Assembly (NCBI GenBank): GCA_938014215.1
Contig: CALLRW010000039.1
Coordinates: 62,001-126,000, forward strand
Reading direction: 5' to 3'
Length of the DNA: 64,000 nt
DNA from: an uncultured Alistipes sp.
Lineage (GTDB): Bacteria; Bacteroidota; Bacteroidia; Bacteroidales; Rikenellaceae
Of this stretch, positions 62,548 to 64,000 are shown piece by piece. How positions within the stretch are numbered: position 1 is the stretch's first letter; the number at the start of each line of letters is the position of its first letter. Made by a program: the position numbers and the translations under genes. The notes beneath the pieces were generated by a model that was not told the DNA's origin, searched no databases, and was given only the letters and a program-made list of their open reading frames with translations.

Positions 62548-63123
62548 ATGGCACGCTTTTTCCTGGTCGGATATATGGGTTGCGGCAAGAGTACCCTGGG
62601 GCGTCGGCTGGCCCGGCGCCTGGGGATTCCCTTTGTCGATACGGACACGCTGGTCGAGCGGCACGAAGGGGCTTCGGTGGCCGATGTCTTCCATTACGAG
62701 GGGGAGCAGCGCTTCCGTGAGTTGGAGCGCGAGGTGCTCGAACGGGCCATTGCCGAGTACCCCTCGGCGGTGATCTCCACGGGGGGCGGACTTCCCGTCT
62801 GGCGCGACAACATGTCCTGCATGAATGCCGCCGGACATACGGTCTATCTGCGCCGTACGGCCGAGAATATCGCCGGCCGGCTGAGCCCCTACGGGCGTCA
62901 GAAACGTCCCCGCCTGCGGGGGCTCGACGACGAGCAGCTGGTGTGCTTCATGCGGCAGGACATGGCCGGGCGGGAGCCCTTTTACCGGCAGGCGGAGCTC
63001 GTCCTCGACTGCAGCGGCCTTTCGGACGAGGAGCTCGTCGAGCGGATCCTCGCCGCATGCGGAGCCGTTCCCTCCGGGGAGCGGGACCGGACGCCGGAGG
63101 AGGGCCGCGGTTTTCGCAAATAA
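62548..63123 (+). CDS. aroK: Shikimate kinase
   Basis: A 191-residue enzyme phosphorylating shikimate in aromatic amino-acid synthesis. It has Walker A VGYMGCGKST, the shikimate site FVDTDTLVERHEGASVADVF, GEQRFRELEREVL and the GGG site STGGGLPVW, then the LID near RLSPYGRQKRPRL. A C-terminal extension (VPSGERDRTPEEGRGF) is polar. It begins 7 nt after parC. Confidence 0.94.
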   Translation: MARFFLVGYMGCGKSTLGRRLARRLGIPFVDTDTLVERHEGASVADVFHYEGEQRFRELEREVLERAIAEYPSAVISTGGGLPVWRDNMSCMNAAGHTVYLRRTAENIAGRLSPYGRQKRPRLRGLDDEQLVCFMRQDMAGREPFYRQAELVLDCSGLSDEELVERILAACGAVPSGERDRTPEEGRGFRK

Positions 63124-63149
63124 TTCACGATCAAGCAATCATTTCGGCA

Positions 63150-63926
63150 GTGAACAATGCTCCCATAGGTGTGTATGATTCGGGGCTGGGCGGTCTGACC
63201 GTCTGGCGCGAGATCCGTCGTGCGCTGCCCGGCGAGTCGCTGGTCTATCTGGGCGACGGGAAGAACTGCCCCTACGGGTCGCGCCCGCGCGAGGAGATCC
63301 GCCGGCTGGCCGACGAGGCGGTCGGACGGTTGGTCGGGGAGCAGGGGTGCAAACTCGTCGTCGTGGCCTGCAATACGGCGACGGCCGCGGCGATCGATTT
63401 CCTGCGGGCGAAGTACGACCGGGTGCCGATCGTGGGGATGGAGCCGGCGGTGAAACCCGCCTGCCTGGCCACGCGCAGCCGGGTGGTGGGGGTGCTGGCC
63501 ACGGAACGGAGCCTCGACGGCGACCTCTTCCGCCGCACGGCAGCCCGTTACGGCGAGGGTATCGAGGTGCTGACGGTCCCCGGACGCGGCTTTGTCGAAC
63601 TGGTCGAGCAGGACCGCGAGGCGACGCCCGAAGCCGAAGCCTGCGTGAGGGCCGCCGTCGAACCGATGCTCGAACGCGGTGCCGACCAGATCGTGCTCGG
63701 ATGCACGCACTATCCCTTCCTGCTGACTGTGCTTCAGCGTATTGTGGCCGGACACGGCGTGACGATCGTCGATCCGTCGCCGGCCGTGGCGCGGCGTGTC
63801 GTGCAGCTGCTCGACCGTGACGGACTGCGCGCCGGGGCGGATCACAAGCCGCAGTATCGCTTCCTGACCTTCGCCGACGAAGCCTACCGCCAGCGTCTGG
63901 AACGCAAGGCACTGGAATCCCTCTGA
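63150..63926 (+). CDS. murI: Glutamate racemase
   Basis: A 258-residue enzyme making D-glutamate for peptidoglycan. No ATG is available in frame near the start; GTG at 63150 gives VNNAPIGVYDSGLGG, the expected N-terminus with its SGLGG motif. The two catalytic cysteines are Cys74 (VACNTAT) and Cys185 (LGCTHYPF). YLGDGKNCPYGSRP is the conserved Asp/Tyr region. It closes the plsC-parE-parC-aroK run; the 74 nt to the window edge hold only a possible -7 box (TACCTTCG, 63982-63989). Confidence 0.94.
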   Translation: MNNAPIGVYDSGLGGLTVWREIRRALPGESLVYLGDGKNCPYGSRPREEIRRLADEAVGRLVGEQGCKLVVVACNTATAAAIDFLRAKYDRVPIVGMEPAVKPACLATRSRVVGVLATERSLDGDLFRRTAARYGEGIEVLTVPGRGFVELVEQDREATPEAEACVRAAVEPMLERGADQIVLGCTHYPFLLTVLQRIVAGHGVTIVDPSPAVARRVVQLLDRDGLRAGADHKPQYRFLTFADEAYRQRLERKALESL

Positions 63927-64000
63927 GGGACCTTTCTCCATTTTCAACCGCTCCGACACCCGGAATCTCGGAAAAAATTCGTACCTTCGCTGATCATACA

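Noticed and set aside
57627..62648. A very long open frame on the minus strand opposite parE and parC
   Set aside because: It mirrors genes with clear catalytic motifs on the plus strand. In GC-rich DNA with strong third-position bias the opposite strand often stays open, and its product is a run of Arg, Val, Asp and Leu without domains.

Overview
The window looks like chromosomal DNA of a gut Bacteroidetes, most likely Alistipes or a close Rikenellaceae relative. The evidence is SusC/SusD pairs, a fused SecDF, OmpH/Skp-type and DUF4831/DUF6377 families, Bacteroidetes-type promoters (TTTG, about 19 bp, TAnnTTTG), and GC-rich coding sequence with strong C/G third-position bias. The genus is an inference. 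I saw no rRNA, tRNA, insertion sequence, prophage or CRISPR array.

Left end (1-12203): a polysaccharide utilization locus. A divergent DUF6377 sensor/regulator (cut by the window edge) is followed by SusC, SusD, a GH30 glycosidase, a surface glycan-binding lipoprotein with an internal duplication, and a GH3 beta-glucosidase. This gene order matches what I recall of the fungal beta-1,6-glucan locus of Bacteroides thetaiotaomicron, so beta-1,6-glucan is the predicted substrate.

12.2-21.6 kb: diadenylate cyclase cdaA, an OmpH-like lipoprotein, ruvA, a 50-aa membrane protein, two FKBP-like lipoproteins (the second with a tyrosine/asparagine tract), a small HTH protein with a near-consensus promoter, and dnaK behind a promoter overlapped by an inverted repeat. 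21.7-28.6 kb: GH29 alpha-fucosidase, an EamA transporter, secDF, and a small membrane protein coupled to tspO. 28.8-34.5 kb: a tightly packed operon ybbR-like/coaE/folP/lolD-like/TIGR02757/trmN, then a DUF4831 protein and an AlkD-like protein.

34.5-45 kb: on the minus strand, an SDR lacking its catalytic tyrosine, radA, and an operon of degenerate M23 protein/dxr/rseP/acetyltransferase/LUD protein/lipoprotein; then a plus-strand nucleotidyltransferase and a minus-strand M48 protease. 45-54 kb: a capsule/exopolysaccharide export unit (Wza-like, Wzc-like BY-kinase with a Gly-Tyr tail, HAD protein), a cytoplasmic GH13 enzyme, an outer-membrane protein gene broken by a frameshift, and TPM/LemA/EamA. 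54-64 kb: an outer-membrane beta-barrel receptor, then plsC/parE/parC/aroK/murI.

The most unusual overall feature is that many intergenic gaps carry their own short tandem-repeat array (units of 14 to 76 bp), different in sequence from gap to gap and usually just beyond a terminator or stop codon. The same tendency shows inside genes as repetitive protein segments (ParC N-terminus, BY-kinase tail, Y/N-rich lipoprotein, Gly/Ser/Thr linker).
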